Shown piece by piece: positions 14,991 through 23,776 of a stretch of DNA of 38,872 bases. Where the stretch lies: positions 1 to 38,872 of the forward strand of contig NZ_JAMRYX010000195.1 in the NCBI RefSeq assembly GCF_024448135.1, in the 5' to 3' direction. The notes below the pieces were generated by a model that saw nothing but the letters and a program-made list of their open reading frames with translations, was not told where the DNA came from and made no database searches. The DNA comes from Methylocystis suflitae (GTDB lineage: Bacteria > Pseudomonadota > Alphaproteobacteria > Rhizobiales > Beijerinckiaceae). Numbering within the stretch: position 1 is the stretch's first letter; the number at the start of each line of letters is the position of its first letter. A program made the translations under genes and the position numbers.

Positions 14991-16586
14991 ATGTTTCGCG
15001 TTTCGCTCCTCCCCCAGGCTGCTCCTTTCGTCATCGCTGGCGCACTGCTCGCCGCCCCGGCCGTGGCGCAAATGTCGAACACGCCAAACGACGCGCCCGA
15101 TCCGCCGGCCGCCACGGAGCGCGAGGCGAGGCCGGCGCTAGAGCGCGAGACCTCCGACCGGCCGACGGTCGACGCGCCGCGGGAAGCCGAAGAGCGACAC
15201 CAGACCGATGAGCGCCAAGAGCTCGACAAGGGGCTCGAAAAGCAGCAGGAAGCCGACGCGCCGCAAGGCGTCGATGAACAGCAAAGAGTCGATGAGCGGC
15301 AAGCGACCGATGCGCGCGAAAGCCTCGCGCGCGCGCTGCGCGACTGGTCGAACGAGGAGCCCGACGTCGGCCGAAGCGTCCAGCGTTCGGACATCGCCGC
15401 TTATTACAAGAAGCGCGATTATGCGCCGATCTGGCGCGATGCGGAGGGCTTTGCCAAATCGGCGAAAAGCGCGCTGAACACACTGCGCGACGCCGGCCGC
15501 GACGGCCTGCGCGTAAACGCGCCTCCCCAACAGTCGTCCTGGAGCGCCGAGGGCGAACTGGCGCTATCGGAGGCCGTCGCCGATTATGCGGCGCAAGCGA
15601 GCGGCGCCCGGGTCAATCCCGCAACGATTTCACCTGACATCGAGGAGCGGCCATCGGTGGTAAAGCCGGCGCAAGCGCTTGACGCGATCGCCGAGGCTGG
15701 AGACGAGGCCGGCGCGCGGCTTGCCGCCTTCAATCCGCCGCACCCCGGCTATGCCGCCTTGCGCGAGAAACTCGCCGAACTGCGCGCTGCGCGCGGCCAT
15801 CCGCGCCGCGAGGCCGCGAGGGCTCACGAGTCGGATGCGCGGCCCATCACCAATTTTGCGTTGCTGCCCGAAGCCAAGGCGAAGCGCGTCGAGGCGGAGA
15901 TCATCGCCAATATGGAGCGGTGGCGCTGGGAGCCGCGCGAAATGGGCGCGACGCGCCTTGAAGTCAATATTCCGCAGTTCGAAACGACATTCACGCGCGA
16001 CAATCAAATTGTGTTTCGCGGGCGCGTTGTCGTGGGCAAGAAGACGTCGCCAACGCCGGTGTTTTCCGACGTGATGCCATATATCATCATCAATCCGACA
16101 TGGACCGTTCCGGAATCGATCATCGAGAAGGAGCTGGAGCCCAAAACCGGCGGCAAGCTCTCCAAGCTTCGCACGCGCGGATATAAGGTAACCTTTCGAA
16201 ATGGCCGTGCGATCGTTCAGCAGGAGCCCGGCGAGAAGAATGCGCTTGGCCGACTGAAATTCGTATTTCCGAACGATCTCTTGATCTACATGCACGACAC
16301 GCCGCAGAAGAAACTCTTCGCCCGCGCCAAGCGCGCATACAGTCACGGATGCGTACGTGTCCAAGATCCGTTCAAGCTCGCGGAAGAGGTCATCGCGCGT
16401 CCCGGCTATGACGAAAAGCGTCTGAAAGCTCTGATCGGCAAGAAGGAGCGCCGCATCAATCTCGCGAAGCCCATTCCGGTGCACATCGAATATTTCACGG
16501 CCGTCGTCAACGACGACGGCGCGCTGAAGCTTTACGACGACATCTACGGCTATTCGGCGAAGGTGCGTTCGGCGCTCGCTTTGTAG
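14991..16586 (+). CDS. L,D-transpeptidase, YcbB/LdtD-like
   Basis: A periplasmic enzyme that makes 3-3 peptidoglycan crosslinks or attaches proteins to the wall. The 531-residue product starts at ATG 14991 behind CAGGAG. A signal peptide ends in AVA near residue 25. Residues about 35-110 are a highly charged Glu/Gln/Arg/Asp-rich region, probably an extended or coiled spacer, longer than in most relatives. A YcbB-like substrate-binding segment follows (DYAPIWRDAEGF, GRDGLRV). The C-terminal YkuD domain holds MHDTP with His435, and the catalytic motif YSHGCVRV with Cys454 and His452. All catalytic residues are present. It is cotranscribed with the small exported protein upstream. Confidence 0.92.
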   Translation: MFRVSLLPQAAPFVIAGALLAAPAVAQMSNTPNDAPDPPAATEREARPALERETSDRPTVDAPREAEERHQTDERQELDKGLEKQQEADAPQGVDEQQRVDERQATDARESLARALRDWSNEEPDVGRSVQRSDIAAYYKKRDYAPIWRDAEGFAKSAKSALNTLRDAGRDGLRVNAPPQQSSWSAEGELALSEAVADYAAQASGARVNPATISPDIEERPSVVKPAQALDAIAEAGDEAGARLAAFNPPHPGYAALREKLAELRAARGHPRREAARAHESDARPITNFALLPEAKAKRVEAEIIANMERWRWEPREMGATRLEVNIPQFETTFTRDNQIVFRGRVVVGKKTSPTPVFSDVMPYIIINPTWTVPESIIEKELEPKTGGKLSKLRTRGYKVTFRNGRAIVQQEPGEKNALGRLKFVFPNDLLIYMHDTPQKKLFARAKRAYSHGCVRVQDPFKLAEEVIARPGYDEKRLKALIGKKERRINLAKPIPVHIEYFTAVVNDDGALKLYDDIYGYSAKVRSALAL

Positions 16587-17303
16587 CTACGCCGATGAGG
16601 CGAGGCGCGCCACCTGCCGGCGCAATTGCTCTTGCGCGCGCGCGAGATTTTGATGCGCCCGTGCGGACCAGAGTTTTCGCGTCTCGTCGCGTCGGTAGAG
16701 GGCATCCCCATGCGCGGCGAATGTGTCGATCATCTGGAGCCGCCCAAGGCAAAAGAGCGGCTCGGGCACCCAGGCGTATTCGAAACGAAGCCGCGCCAGA
16801 TTTTCCTCGAACTCGGGCCAGGACGCGCCGAGCGAGGAAAGATCGAGATCGAGGAAGAGGTCCAGATCACGCGAAAAGCCGGGATAATGCTCAGCTGGAG
16901 CGCGCGCATTGAGGTGATTCGCGGTCGCCATGATCAGATCATGGATGGCCTGCGCATCTGTTTTGTCGAATTTCGAGTGACGTTCGAAGAGCGTCGCGCT
17001 CGCGCGAACATTTTCAGCGTCGGGACGAAGCAGACCGTCGGCGTCGCGAGTCACATAGACAGCGTCATGCCAGAAGATGGCGGCGGCGATCAGATCGGGC
17101 CGGATGGCGAGCGCCTTCAAGGAGTCGAGCTTCGTCAGCAAATCGACGATATGACCCCAATCATGATACCCGCGTTGCGGTTCGCGATAGGCGGCGTCGA
17201 TGACCGAAAAAGCATCCGCGTCGTGACGCCCTGCGATCAGGGCCCAATATTTCTGCACCGGATTTGAGATCATGCGCGAGTAGCGATCATAAGAGAAACC
17301 CAT
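16587..17303 (-). CDS. HD-domain phosphohydrolase
   Basis: A predicted metal-dependent phosphohydrolase of the HD superfamily, about 238 residues. Visible landmarks are AYREPQRGYHDWGHI (first histidine), IFWHDAVY (the His-Asp pair) and DAENVRASATLF. They match a soluble family of uncharacterised HD proteins with a conserved YxEPxRxYH motif. The start is uncertain. ATG 17303 is taken; ATG 17393 has a better ribosome-binding site (AGGGAAGG) and would overlap the cyclase gene by 41 bases; ATG 17273 would also keep the domain. It follows the adenylate cyclase on the same strand, so translational coupling is likely. HD proteins often cleave nucleotides, and turnover of a cyclic or linear nucleotide is an attractive but unproven link. 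Confidence 0.8.
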   Translation of the reverse strand: MGFSYDRYSRMISNPVQKYWALIAGRHDADAFSVIDAAYREPQRGYHDWGHIVDLLTKLDSLKALAIRPDLIAAAIFWHDAVYVTRDADGLLRPDAENVRASATLFERHSKFDKTDAQAIHDLIMATANHLNARAPAEHYPGFSRDLDLFLDLDLSSLGASWPEFEENLARLRFEYAWVPEPLFCLGRLQMIDTFAAHGDALYRRDETRKLWSARAHQNLARAQEQLRRQVARLASSA

Positions 17304-17352
17304 AAGGCGTGCGACTACACGGCTGGGCAGCAGTCGCGCTCGGACGAAGACG

Positions 17353-19569
17353 TCACTTGCTCGAAAGATTCCATACCGAAGACCAGTTATCATGCGGCCC
17401 TTCCCTGGCGAGACCGCGATACCGCTGCTCCAAGACGAGATAGAGCGCGGGCCAGGGCTCGGGAACCGATCGCGCCAACGCCGAGGCGCCCTCGGCGGCG
17501 GCTTCGAATCGGCCCGACTCATATTCCTGGCGCATGAGGTCGTGCGACTTGCGCCAGCGCACATACGAGTCCGAGACCGCCATCCCGCTGTCGCCGGCGA
17601 GCGCGAAAACCCTTGTCGGTTCGGTCTTTCCGACGACGCGGACACAGCCAAGATCGATCCAGGCGAAGTCGGGCGCCGCATCGCGCACCGCGCCAGAGGC
17701 CACAATGTCCGTCTGAAAGGCCTTGCTCGCCCCTTCGAGCCGCGACGCGAGATTCACCGTGTCGCCAAGAATCGAATAGTCGAAGCGGCGGATGGATCCC
17801 ATATTGCCGACGCTGCAAGGGCCGAGATTGAGGCCAAGCCCCATCGCCGCCGGCTGCGCATCGTCGCCCGACGACGCAGCGGCCTCGGCGCGCCTTTTGT
17901 TGAGGCCGACGAGAGCCTCGCGCATCGTCAGGGCGGCCCGAACGGCCCTGCGCGGATGGTCGTCGATATCGAGCGGCGCGTTCCAGAAGGCGAGCACCGC
18001 GTCGCCCATATATTTGTCGATCGTGCCTTCCTCTTCGAGGATGGCGTCGGTCATCGGGGTCAAATATTCATTCATGAACTGCGTGAGTTCGCGTGCGCTC
18101 ATGCCTTCCGAAATCCCGGAAAAATTGCGCAGATCGGAAAACAGCACGGTCAATTCGCGCGTCTCGCCGCCGAGCACCAGCCGGTCGGGATGTTCGGCGA
18201 GGCGATCCACAACGGCCGGCGCGACGAATTTGCCGAAGGCCTGACGCACATGGCGGCGCGCGGAATTTTCGGCTCGCCAGAGCGTCACTGCGCCAAAGAG
18301 ATACCCGCCAATGATCGCGAGACTGGGATAAGAGGGATCGAGCAGCATGCCGCGGCGGTCGAACAGATAAAAGGCGCCGACGAAAAGGCCTACGACGGCG
18401 AGAGCCGCCGCCGCCGCCGAGACGAGCGGCGGCGCGACAAAGAGCAGGCTCATGATCAGCAAAAACGCGAGCGCGGCGACGACGAACTCCAGCCCAGGCG
18501 CCCAGTCCGGTCGCGCGAGCAGCGAACCCGAGGCGATCGATTCGACGATTTGCGCGTGCACGTCGACGCCGGGAACGACCGGCTCCAACGGTGTCGCTCG
18601 GACGTCGCCGAGACCCGTCGCCAAGGCGCCGACGAAGATGATGCGCCCCTCGATGTCATCGCGCGCAACGCGGCCCTCGAGCACGTCCTTGGCTGAAATG
18701 TCCCGCATTGCGTCGCTATGCGAATAGCGTGGCCGGACCTCCGCGTTGGGGCCGGTCGCAATTTCGAAGGCGCCGACCTTTATCGCGTTGACGCCCGTCT
18801 GCTTGCCGAAAGCCGTTTGTCCGCTGGCGTTTGACGAGCGAATGATGATCGCCGGCTCGCCCTGGGCGATGCGCAGGGCTTCGAGCGCCAGGGAGGGCAT
18901 GAGAACGTCGCCGGCGCGCGTCACCAACGGCACCCGACGAACGATCTGGTCGTGATCGGGCAGCCAATTTGTCGCGCCGAACCCTCGCGCCGCTTCCGCA
19001 AGCTTTCGTTCGGGGCCGACCGCGCCGGCGAATGCGGCGAGGAAGGGCGCCGGATCGTCGCCGGTGGTGACCAGTCCCGACTTCGCCAACAGCGGCGCGG
19101 AAACGGCGTCGGTCAGCGTGACTCCAAGCGTGGCGGGCGCCTTCGAGAGCGCCTGAGCCAAGACTTGATCGCCGCTCGGCGCTTTTGCGACGAGCTTCGC
19201 CACCTCGGCGCGGGCGCGTGGGTCAGGAATCGCCTCGATGAGCTGGGACGCTCCGGCGCGATCCGCCTCCGCGAAGATAAAGTCGAAAGCAATGGACGCC
19301 GCGCCGAGCTCGCGCAGTCGGTCAAGAAGTTCGGCGACCCGGGCGCGCGGCCAAGGCCATTGCCCATAGGCGCTGAGACTTTTTTCGTCGACGCCCACGA
19401 CCCGCGTCGGCGCCTCGGGATCATAGGCGCGAGGCGCCAGACGCTGAAAGGTGTCGAAGACAAAGTTGCGTAGGTCGTCTAGCGCCCGGGGCTGAATGAC
19501 GCCCCAGGGAAAAATGAGAGCCGCAGCGGCGACAAGCGCGAGAAGGTAGGCGCGACGCCGCTTCAACAT
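17353..19569 (-). CDS. CHASE2-domain adenylate cyclase
   Basis: A 738-residue membrane-bound class III cyclase. One N-terminal membrane helix (about 7-27) leads into a large periplasmic CHASE2 sensor (about 30-350; VVGVDEKSLSAYGQWPWPR is typical). Three or so membrane helices follow (about 360-440), then the cyclase domain. That domain has both metal-binding aspartates (LFSDLRNFSG and GDAVLAFW), the adenine-specifying Lys (TIDKYMGD) and Asp (YSILGDTVN), and the transition-state Asn and Arg (NLASRLE). It is therefore predicted to make cAMP. The C-terminal 60 residues look TPR-like. A FecR protein and an outer-membrane barrel protein are encoded upstream in the same direction, and an HD protein downstream. 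The periplasmic sensor may read the state of those partners. Confidence 0.93.
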   Translation of the reverse strand: MLKRRRAYLLALVAAAALIFPWGVIQPRALDDLRNFVFDTFQRLAPRAYDPEAPTRVVGVDEKSLSAYGQWPWPRARVAELLDRLRELGAASIAFDFIFAEADRAGASQLIEAIPDPRARAEVAKLVAKAPSGDQVLAQALSKAPATLGVTLTDAVSAPLLAKSGLVTTGDDPAPFLAAFAGAVGPERKLAEAARGFGATNWLPDHDQIVRRVPLVTRAGDVLMPSLALEALRIAQGEPAIIIRSSNASGQTAFGKQTGVNAIKVGAFEIATGPNAEVRPRYSHSDAMRDISAKDVLEGRVARDDIEGRIIFVGALATGLGDVRATPLEPVVPGVDVHAQIVESIASGSLLARPDWAPGLEFVVAALAFLLIMSLLFVAPPLVSAAAAALAVVGLFVGAFYLFDRRGMLLDPSYPSLAIIGGYLFGAVTLWRAENSARRHVRQAFGKFVAPAVVDRLAEHPDRLVLGGETRELTVLFSDLRNFSGISEGMSARELTQFMNEYLTPMTDAILEEEGTIDKYMGDAVLAFWNAPLDIDDHPRRAVRAALTMREALVGLNKRRAEAAASSGDDAQPAAMGLGLNLGPCSVGNMGSIRRFDYSILGDTVNLASRLEGASKAFQTDIVASGAVRDAAPDFAWIDLGCVRVVGKTEPTRVFALAGDSGMAVSDSYVRWRKSHDLMRQEYESGRFEAAAEGASALARSVPEPWPALYLVLEQRYRGLAREGPHDNWSSVWNLSSK

Positions 19570-19580
19570 CTACACCTCGC

Positions 19581-19653
19581 TTGACGGTCACGCCGCCGCC
19601 GTGGCGATCGGCGAGGCTGGCGGCGCCGCAGAACTAGTCGCCCGGACCGTCAA
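19581..19653. other. Long-range inverted repeat between the FecR and cyclase genes
   Basis: TTGACGGTC (19581-19589) and GACCGTCAA (19645-19653) are exact 9-base complements at the two edges of the 93-base gap. They could close an RNA stem around the intergenic region and tune cyclase expression. No function is established. Confidence 0.3.
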
Positions 19654-19662
19654 TCGCAACAG

Positions 19663-20037
19663 TTAGTCTCCGTGACCGCTGCTCCCATGGCCGCCGCTAC
19701 CATGGCCGCCCCCGGAGCCGCCGCTCCCGAAGAGGCCGCCACCCCCGCCTGCGCCGCCGTGACCACCGTCGCCGTAATAGCCGCCTCCATAGCCATCACC
19801 GCCGCCGTACTGGCCGCCGCCATGGCCATCGCCGCCATCGTAGCCGCCACCATGGCCGCCATCGCCGTAGCCGCCTCCATAACCGCCGTGGCCGCCATCG
19901 CCATGGCCGCCATACCCGCCATCGCCGTGGTCGCCATGACCGCCATGACCGCCATGTCCGCCGTCACCGCCTTCGTGACCACCGTGATCGTGTCCGCCGT
20001 GGCCGCCGTGACCATGATCGTCGTTGTGGCTGTCATT
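19663..20037 (-). repeat. Degenerate tandem repeats coding the Gly/His tail
   Basis: On the plus strand the DNA is an array of GCCGCCATGGCCGCCATC-like units without a fixed period. In protein terms it is GGHGG, GGYGG and HGD units. Such DNA is prone to slippage, so tail length may vary between strains. Confidence 0.7.
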
Positions 20038-20838
20038 TCCGCCTTGGCGCGCAGGCGTCGGCAGCGGCGCAGGCTGATTGTCGACATTGGCGCGGCTCTG
20101 CACCAGCGAATTGCCGAACCAAACCGGACCTAGCGCGTCGAGTCCCGGCGGACTGACGACGTCCGGCGGACGATCATTGCCGAGCGCAAGATTCGCCTCT
20201 TCGTTTGTCGGCTCGCGCTTGGCGCCGCCACGCTGCTTTTTGCCGCTCTCCAACGCGGCGATGATTTCCGCGATCGTCTCAGGCGGCACGAGGAAAGGCT
20301 CTGACACCGGCCCGCCGCTCGGCGCGCAAACGCCATAGCCCGGGCGCGTGAGCGCCTGGCCGCCAACGTCGATGAAGCCATATTGGTGCACGATGAGCGT
20401 GCCGCAGGAGCCGCCAATACGAACCAGCGCCGTCCCGCCGCGCACGCCGATCGACGCCGTCGGGGTCCGCAGCTTTGTCCCGCCTTCATGGCTGACGCCG
20501 CCGCCGACAAAGCGCATGACGCCCTTCGCCATCGACACGCCCTGCTGACCGCCTCCGCCCTGTGAATAGACGAAATCGTCAACGGTGACGGCGCTGTTGC
20601 GTCCGACGGTCATCGTCGATGTGTCGTTAAAGACAATCTGGGCGCTGCCGTATGGGCTCGTCTCGATGCGTTCACGACGTTGCACGCCAAGACCGACCGA
20701 TAGCGAACGCTTCGCGGCGCCCGGCGGCGTGCCGTGCGCACTCTGATTGACCGCACCGACATTCCCGACGTTGTCTGCGAGCGCGGGGCCTGCGACGAGC
20801 GCGAGAGCTGTTGTGGCGGCCGCGGAGAACTTTTTCAT
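19663..20838 (-). CDS. Exported FecR-domain protein with Gly/His-rich tail
   Basis: A 391-residue exported protein. A Sec signal peptide ends in ALA at residue 21. A FecR-like domain spans roughly residues 40-160: RRERIETSPYGSAQIVFND, then STMTVGRNSAVTVDDFVY and TPTASIGVRGGTALVRI. FecR domains in this context are predicted periplasmic beta-rich sensors or ligands, not necessarily tied to iron citrate. Residues 268-391 are a low-complexity tail of Gly, His, Asp and Tyr with 19 histidines, which could bind metal ions or carbohydrate. The gene starts 12 bases after the barrel gene and lies 93 bases before the CHASE2 cyclase. It lacks the membrane anchor of classic FecR. Confidence 0.85.
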   Translation of the reverse strand: MKKFSAAATTALALVAGPALADNVGNVGAVNQSAHGTPPGAAKRSLSVGLGVQRRERIETSPYGSAQIVFNDTSTMTVGRNSAVTVDDFVYSQGGGGQQGVSMAKGVMRFVGGGVSHEGGTKLRTPTASIGVRGGTALVRIGGSCGTLIVHQYGFIDVGGQALTRPGYGVCAPSGGPVSEPFLVPPETIAEIIAALESGKKQRGGAKREPTNEEANLALGNDRPPDVVSPPGLDALGPVWFGNSLVQSRANVDNQPAPLPTPARQGGNDSHNDDHGHGGHGGHDHGGHEGGDGGHGGHGGHGDHGDGGYGGHGDGGHGGYGGGYGDGGHGGGYDGGDGHGGGQYGGGDGYGGGYYGDGGHGGAGGGGGLFGSGGSGGGHGSGGHGSSGHGD

Positions 20839-20850
20839 TTATCGTCTCCG

Positions 20851-22209
20851 TCAGAACTTTGCCGTTGGCCCGAAACTGACGGACACGTTGTCAGTCTTGA
20901 AATTCGGCAGATTTGAATCGTTACGCGCATATTCGACGTTGCCGGCGAAACCGAGATACGGGGTGATCGGCAAGTCCACCATCAGGCCGCCGATCCAGAC
21001 AGTGTCTCGACGCGCGACGAACGGATTGATGACCGGATTGGCGGCGTCGAACGCAAGATGGGTAAAGCGGCCATAAGGCGCGAGGGTCCATCGGCGCGGA
21101 ATGATCGGAAATGGCGGGTCGACCTCGAGCCGCAGCATCGCCTGAACGTCCACCTGATCGGAAGATTGCTGCGGATTGCCCGCAAAGGCGCGCGTATAGG
21201 CGACGCGACCTTCAAGCCTCAAGTCGTTGGTCAGCCTGTATGAGCTGCTCAGGTAACCGGTGACGACGTCGCCAGTCGCCAACGTCGATACTGTCGAATA
21301 GGGCGAAAAACCGAGAGAGCCGAGATAGCCCGGCGAGGGATCAACCCAGATCGACCGCCATTCGGCGCCCGGTTCGAACCACAGGTCGCGACTGAGTTCC
21401 GCGCCGAAACTCATGCCGGCGCCGCCGGCGTTCAGATAATTGCTACCGCCGAGCAGCGCCACCGCGCCGGTCAGGTATGGCTTGATGGAGAGGCCCGGAT
21501 AAAGATCGGGCGCGATATGGATGCGCGGCCCGATGGAGCCGGCGAACAGCGCGACGCTGTACTGCGGCAGGCGAAACTGTTCGGTGGCGTAGCCCGTCAC
21601 GCGCGTCTCGAGCTGGTCGCCGCGCCCATTCTGAAAATCCAGATCATGCGCCGCCTGCACCAATTGAAAGCTGTTGATGTCGCCCTTGCGCGAGGCGGCC
21701 GACGCAACGCCGACGCCGCCGACCTGGAAAAGATTATTGGTCGGGAAGAAATTGGCGTTCGATTGCGCGCGCAGGCCGACGTGCATCCGCAGATAAAGCC
21801 GGTTGGCTTGCGTGCGCTTCTCGATATCGGGCAGTTGCGCTTCGACCTGAGCGACCTGAACCGCATCGAGGCCGCCTTCGGCGAGCGCGTTGCGCAAATG
21901 CTGCGCCGAAAGTTCATAGGCGCCAAGCCGCGCATAAAGGAAACCAAGCTCCTTTCGGGCGCGCGACAAGTTCGGGTTGAACATCAGCATGCGTTCAAGC
22001 GCGCCGATTCCCGCCTCATAGTCGCGCAGCTCCGTCGACAGCAGGACGTAGCGATAGGTCGCGTCATAATCGGTCGGATTATGCTGAATATAGGCTGCGA
22101 GACGCTCTTGTTCGGCGCGCGGATCCTCCTGCGCCAGAGCCGGACTGAAAAGTGAGAATGCGGCAAACAGTGCGCCCAAAAGCCTCGGCGCCGCTCTATA
22201 TGCGAACAT
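20851..22209 (-). CDS. TPR and outer-membrane beta-barrel protein
   Basis: A 452-residue protein with a signal peptide ending in ALA at residue 26. Residues about 30-145 are TPR-like helical repeats (DYDATYRYVLLSTELRDYEA, ARKELGFLYARLGAYELSAQ). From about residue 150 on, alternating aromatic and small residues (LYLRMHVGLRAQSNANFF onward) and a C-terminal Phe (VSVSFGPTAKF) indicate an outer-membrane barrel. TPR-then-barrel is the plan of the surface lipoprotein assembly modifiers (Slam), but homology is not shown. ATG 22209 is chosen; a TTG three codons upstream is possible. It heads the operon with FecR and CHASE2 cyclase genes. Confidence 0.8.
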   Translation of the reverse strand: MFAYRAAPRLLGALFAAFSLFSPALAQEDPRAEQERLAAYIQHNPTDYDATYRYVLLSTELRDYEAGIGALERMLMFNPNLSRARKELGFLYARLGAYELSAQHLRNALAEGGLDAVQVAQVEAQLPDIEKRTQANRLYLRMHVGLRAQSNANFFPTNNLFQVGGVGVASAASRKGDINSFQLVQAAHDLDFQNGRGDQLETRVTGYATEQFRLPQYSVALFAGSIGPRIHIAPDLYPGLSIKPYLTGAVALLGGSNYLNAGGAGMSFGAELSRDLWFEPGAEWRSIWVDPSPGYLGSLGFSPYSTVSTLATGDVVTGYLSSSYRLTNDLRLEGRVAYTRAFAGNPQQSSDQVDVQAMLRLEVDPPFPIIPRRWTLAPYGRFTHLAFDAANPVINPFVARRDTVWIGGLMVDLPITPYLGFAGNVEYARNDSNLPNFKTDNVSVSFGPTAKF

Positions 22210-22472
22210 AAATGGCAAGCCCCCGTAAAAAATCAGAAAACGGCGATCGAAGCCGTGACCGTCAGCTGAACCGGAAGCTGACTCATGTCGCCTGGAGTAT
22301 CAAGCTAGCGCCGGACGATCCGCCGAAGAGGACGAAGCGACGGCGCGATGCGTCTGCTGCGAATTAATGCTTTGCAGCAACAGCTTATGGGTATTTCCCT
22401 CCTGCCTTCGCGCGTAAACGGCGGGCACAACAAATTGCCCGGTGTTGCCTTGAAACCACAGGCGCAACGCGG
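22210..22472. other. Leader region of the barrel-FecR-cyclase operon
   Basis: This 263-base gap must hold the promoter for the minus-strand operon that starts at 22209. An imperfect dyad (CAGCTGAACCGGAAGCTG, 22263-22280) is visible. I found no recognisable -35/-10 pair, repeat or RNA gene. Confidence 0.3.
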
Positions 22473-22874
22473 CTAGCGCCGGAGACCGCCATCGAACAGA
22501 GGGACGACTTCGCCGTTTTCAAGCGACGACCGCTCGGCGACCGGCGACGCAATGACGCCCCTACGCCAGCGTGCCGAGAAGGTGCGGCGGCGCGGACGCG
22601 CGATGGCGCGTGAATCGTCGCAAGACGCGCCCGGCGCCAGGAGCCAGCGCAGCACGATCAGCAAGTCGGCGGCGCGGCGCGACGCGCCGATCTCCACCGC
22701 GTTACGGATGTCGGCGACGACTCGCCCGCGCGCGGCGTCGAGCGACACGGCCCGGCGGTATCGCGCCAGCATACGATGGTGCTTGTCGCTGGGGCTCACG
22801 CCCAGGATGAGTTCATGACCGCGCAGACCCGCCACTTCGGCGCAGCGCTCGATCGGCGTCAATTCGGGAAGCAT
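22473..22874 (-). CDS. Unknown small soluble protein
   Basis: A 133-residue protein read from ATG 22874, behind GGGAGAA; longer in-frame starts lack a ribosome-binding site. The N-terminal half (LPELTPIERCAEVAGLRG, then YRRAVSLDAARGRVVADIR) looks helical and regular. The C-terminal part is Arg-rich. There is no signal peptide or membrane segment. It lies between the cNMP-binding regulator gene and the barrel operon, all on the same strand, 108 bases after the regulator stop. I recognise no family; codon use (GC-rich third positions) supports real coding. Confidence 0.6.
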   Translation of the reverse strand: MLPELTPIERCAEVAGLRGHELILGVSPSDKHHRMLARYRRAVSLDAARGRVVADIRNAVEIGASRRAADLLIVLRWLLAPGASCDDSRAIARPRRRTFSARWRRGVIASPVAERSSLENGEVVPLFDGGLRR

Positions 22875-22982
22875 TTTGGTTCTCCCAGTCGCTTGCTCTG
22901 CCGCGGGTCCTTTGCCTCTTGTCGGCAGCATAGCGACGGTAGCGCCCCGTCCCTCATCTGTTTGTGCGAAAACGCACAGGGG

Positions 22983-23672
22983 TCATTCGGCTTCGTTGAG
23001 CGCCTCTTGAACCCGCTTCTCCAGGACCGACGGGCGCAACAACACGAGACCGCCGCGAATTTTTTCGGCGAGGCCTTCGTCGATCATGGCCGAGAGTTCG
23101 CGGCTGACCTGTTCGCGCCGACAACCGATTCGGGCGGCGAGATCATGCTGAAACGGCGGCGGCGATACGATCGACTGCCCCGTCGATCCCTTGCGCGGCG
23201 CCGACATGCGCAACAATTCGGAATAGAGGCGATGCTTGAGGTCGAGCACCGAGCGCTCGAACAGGCGCGTATTCAGCTCCCGCACCCGAGCCGTCAGCAG
23301 ACGCAACAGCCGCTCGCAAATCTCCGGTTCGCTGAACAGGATCTCCTTGAAGACCACTGGCGGCACCAGCAAAAGTTCCGCATTGGTGAGCGCCGTCACA
23401 TTGGCGGAGCGCTTGGCCCCGTCGACCGCCGCCATCTCGCCGAAGAATTTGCCCGGTCCGAAATCCCCGAAGATCATCTCCTTGCCGGCGGCGGTTCGTA
23501 TCAGCACTCGAACGTCGCCGCTGACGATGAAATACACATCGGTCGAAGGATCGTCGAAATCGAGGACCAGCTCATGCTCGGCGTAGCGCCTGCGCACGCA
23601 TTGGCGCGCGAGCTGCTCGCCGCGCGTGGGATCTAGGCCAACAAAGAAAGGAATCCCATCAAATAGGGACAC
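22983..23672 (-). CDS. Crp/Fnr-family cNMP-binding transcription regulator
   Basis: A 229-residue regulator from GTG 23672, with AGGAG seven bases upstream. The N-terminal cyclic-nucleotide domain has FGEMAAVDGAKRSANVTA. Glu79 and Arg88 are the residues that contact the ribose and phosphate of cAMP in CRP, so it should bind a cyclic nucleotide. It lacks the N-terminal cysteines of FNR. The helix-turn-helix (about 175-195, HDLAARIGCRREQVSRELSA) has Glu187, Ser190 and Arg191. This is the E-x-x-S-R pattern of FNR-type recognition helices that read TTGA half-sites, which matches the box at 5418-5431. It lies upstream of the CHASE2-cyclase operon on the same strand and could be the receptor for its cAMP. 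Confidence 0.9.
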   Translation of the reverse strand: MSLFDGIPFFVGLDPTRGEQLARQCVRRRYAEHELVLDFDDPSTDVYFIVSGDVRVLIRTAAGKEMIFGDFGPGKFFGEMAAVDGAKRSANVTALTNAELLLVPPVVFKEILFSEPEICERLLRLLTARVRELNTRLFERSVLDLKHRLYSELLRMSAPRKGSTGQSIVSPPPFQHDLAARIGCRREQVSRELSAMIDEGLAEKIRGGLVLLRPSVLEKRVQEALNEAE

Positions 23673-23776
23673 ATCGCGCTCCTGGATTGGAAATAGTCCC
23701 GATATTGCCGCTAAATGTCGACCTCGTCGAGGCGCAATCTGCTAGCGGATGCAGACTCTTCGGGCGAGGATTGACG

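Noticed and set aside
17392-18696. A 434-codon open frame opposite the CHASE2 cyclase
   Set aside because: Arg-rich shadow of the cyclase gene, which has intact catalytic motifs.
19672-20133. Repeat array considered as CRISPR or as an Ala-rich plus-strand protein
   Set aside because: No fixed repeat/spacer pattern. It is the coding repeat of the FecR protein tail, and the plus-strand Ala/Ile/Met reading is its complement.
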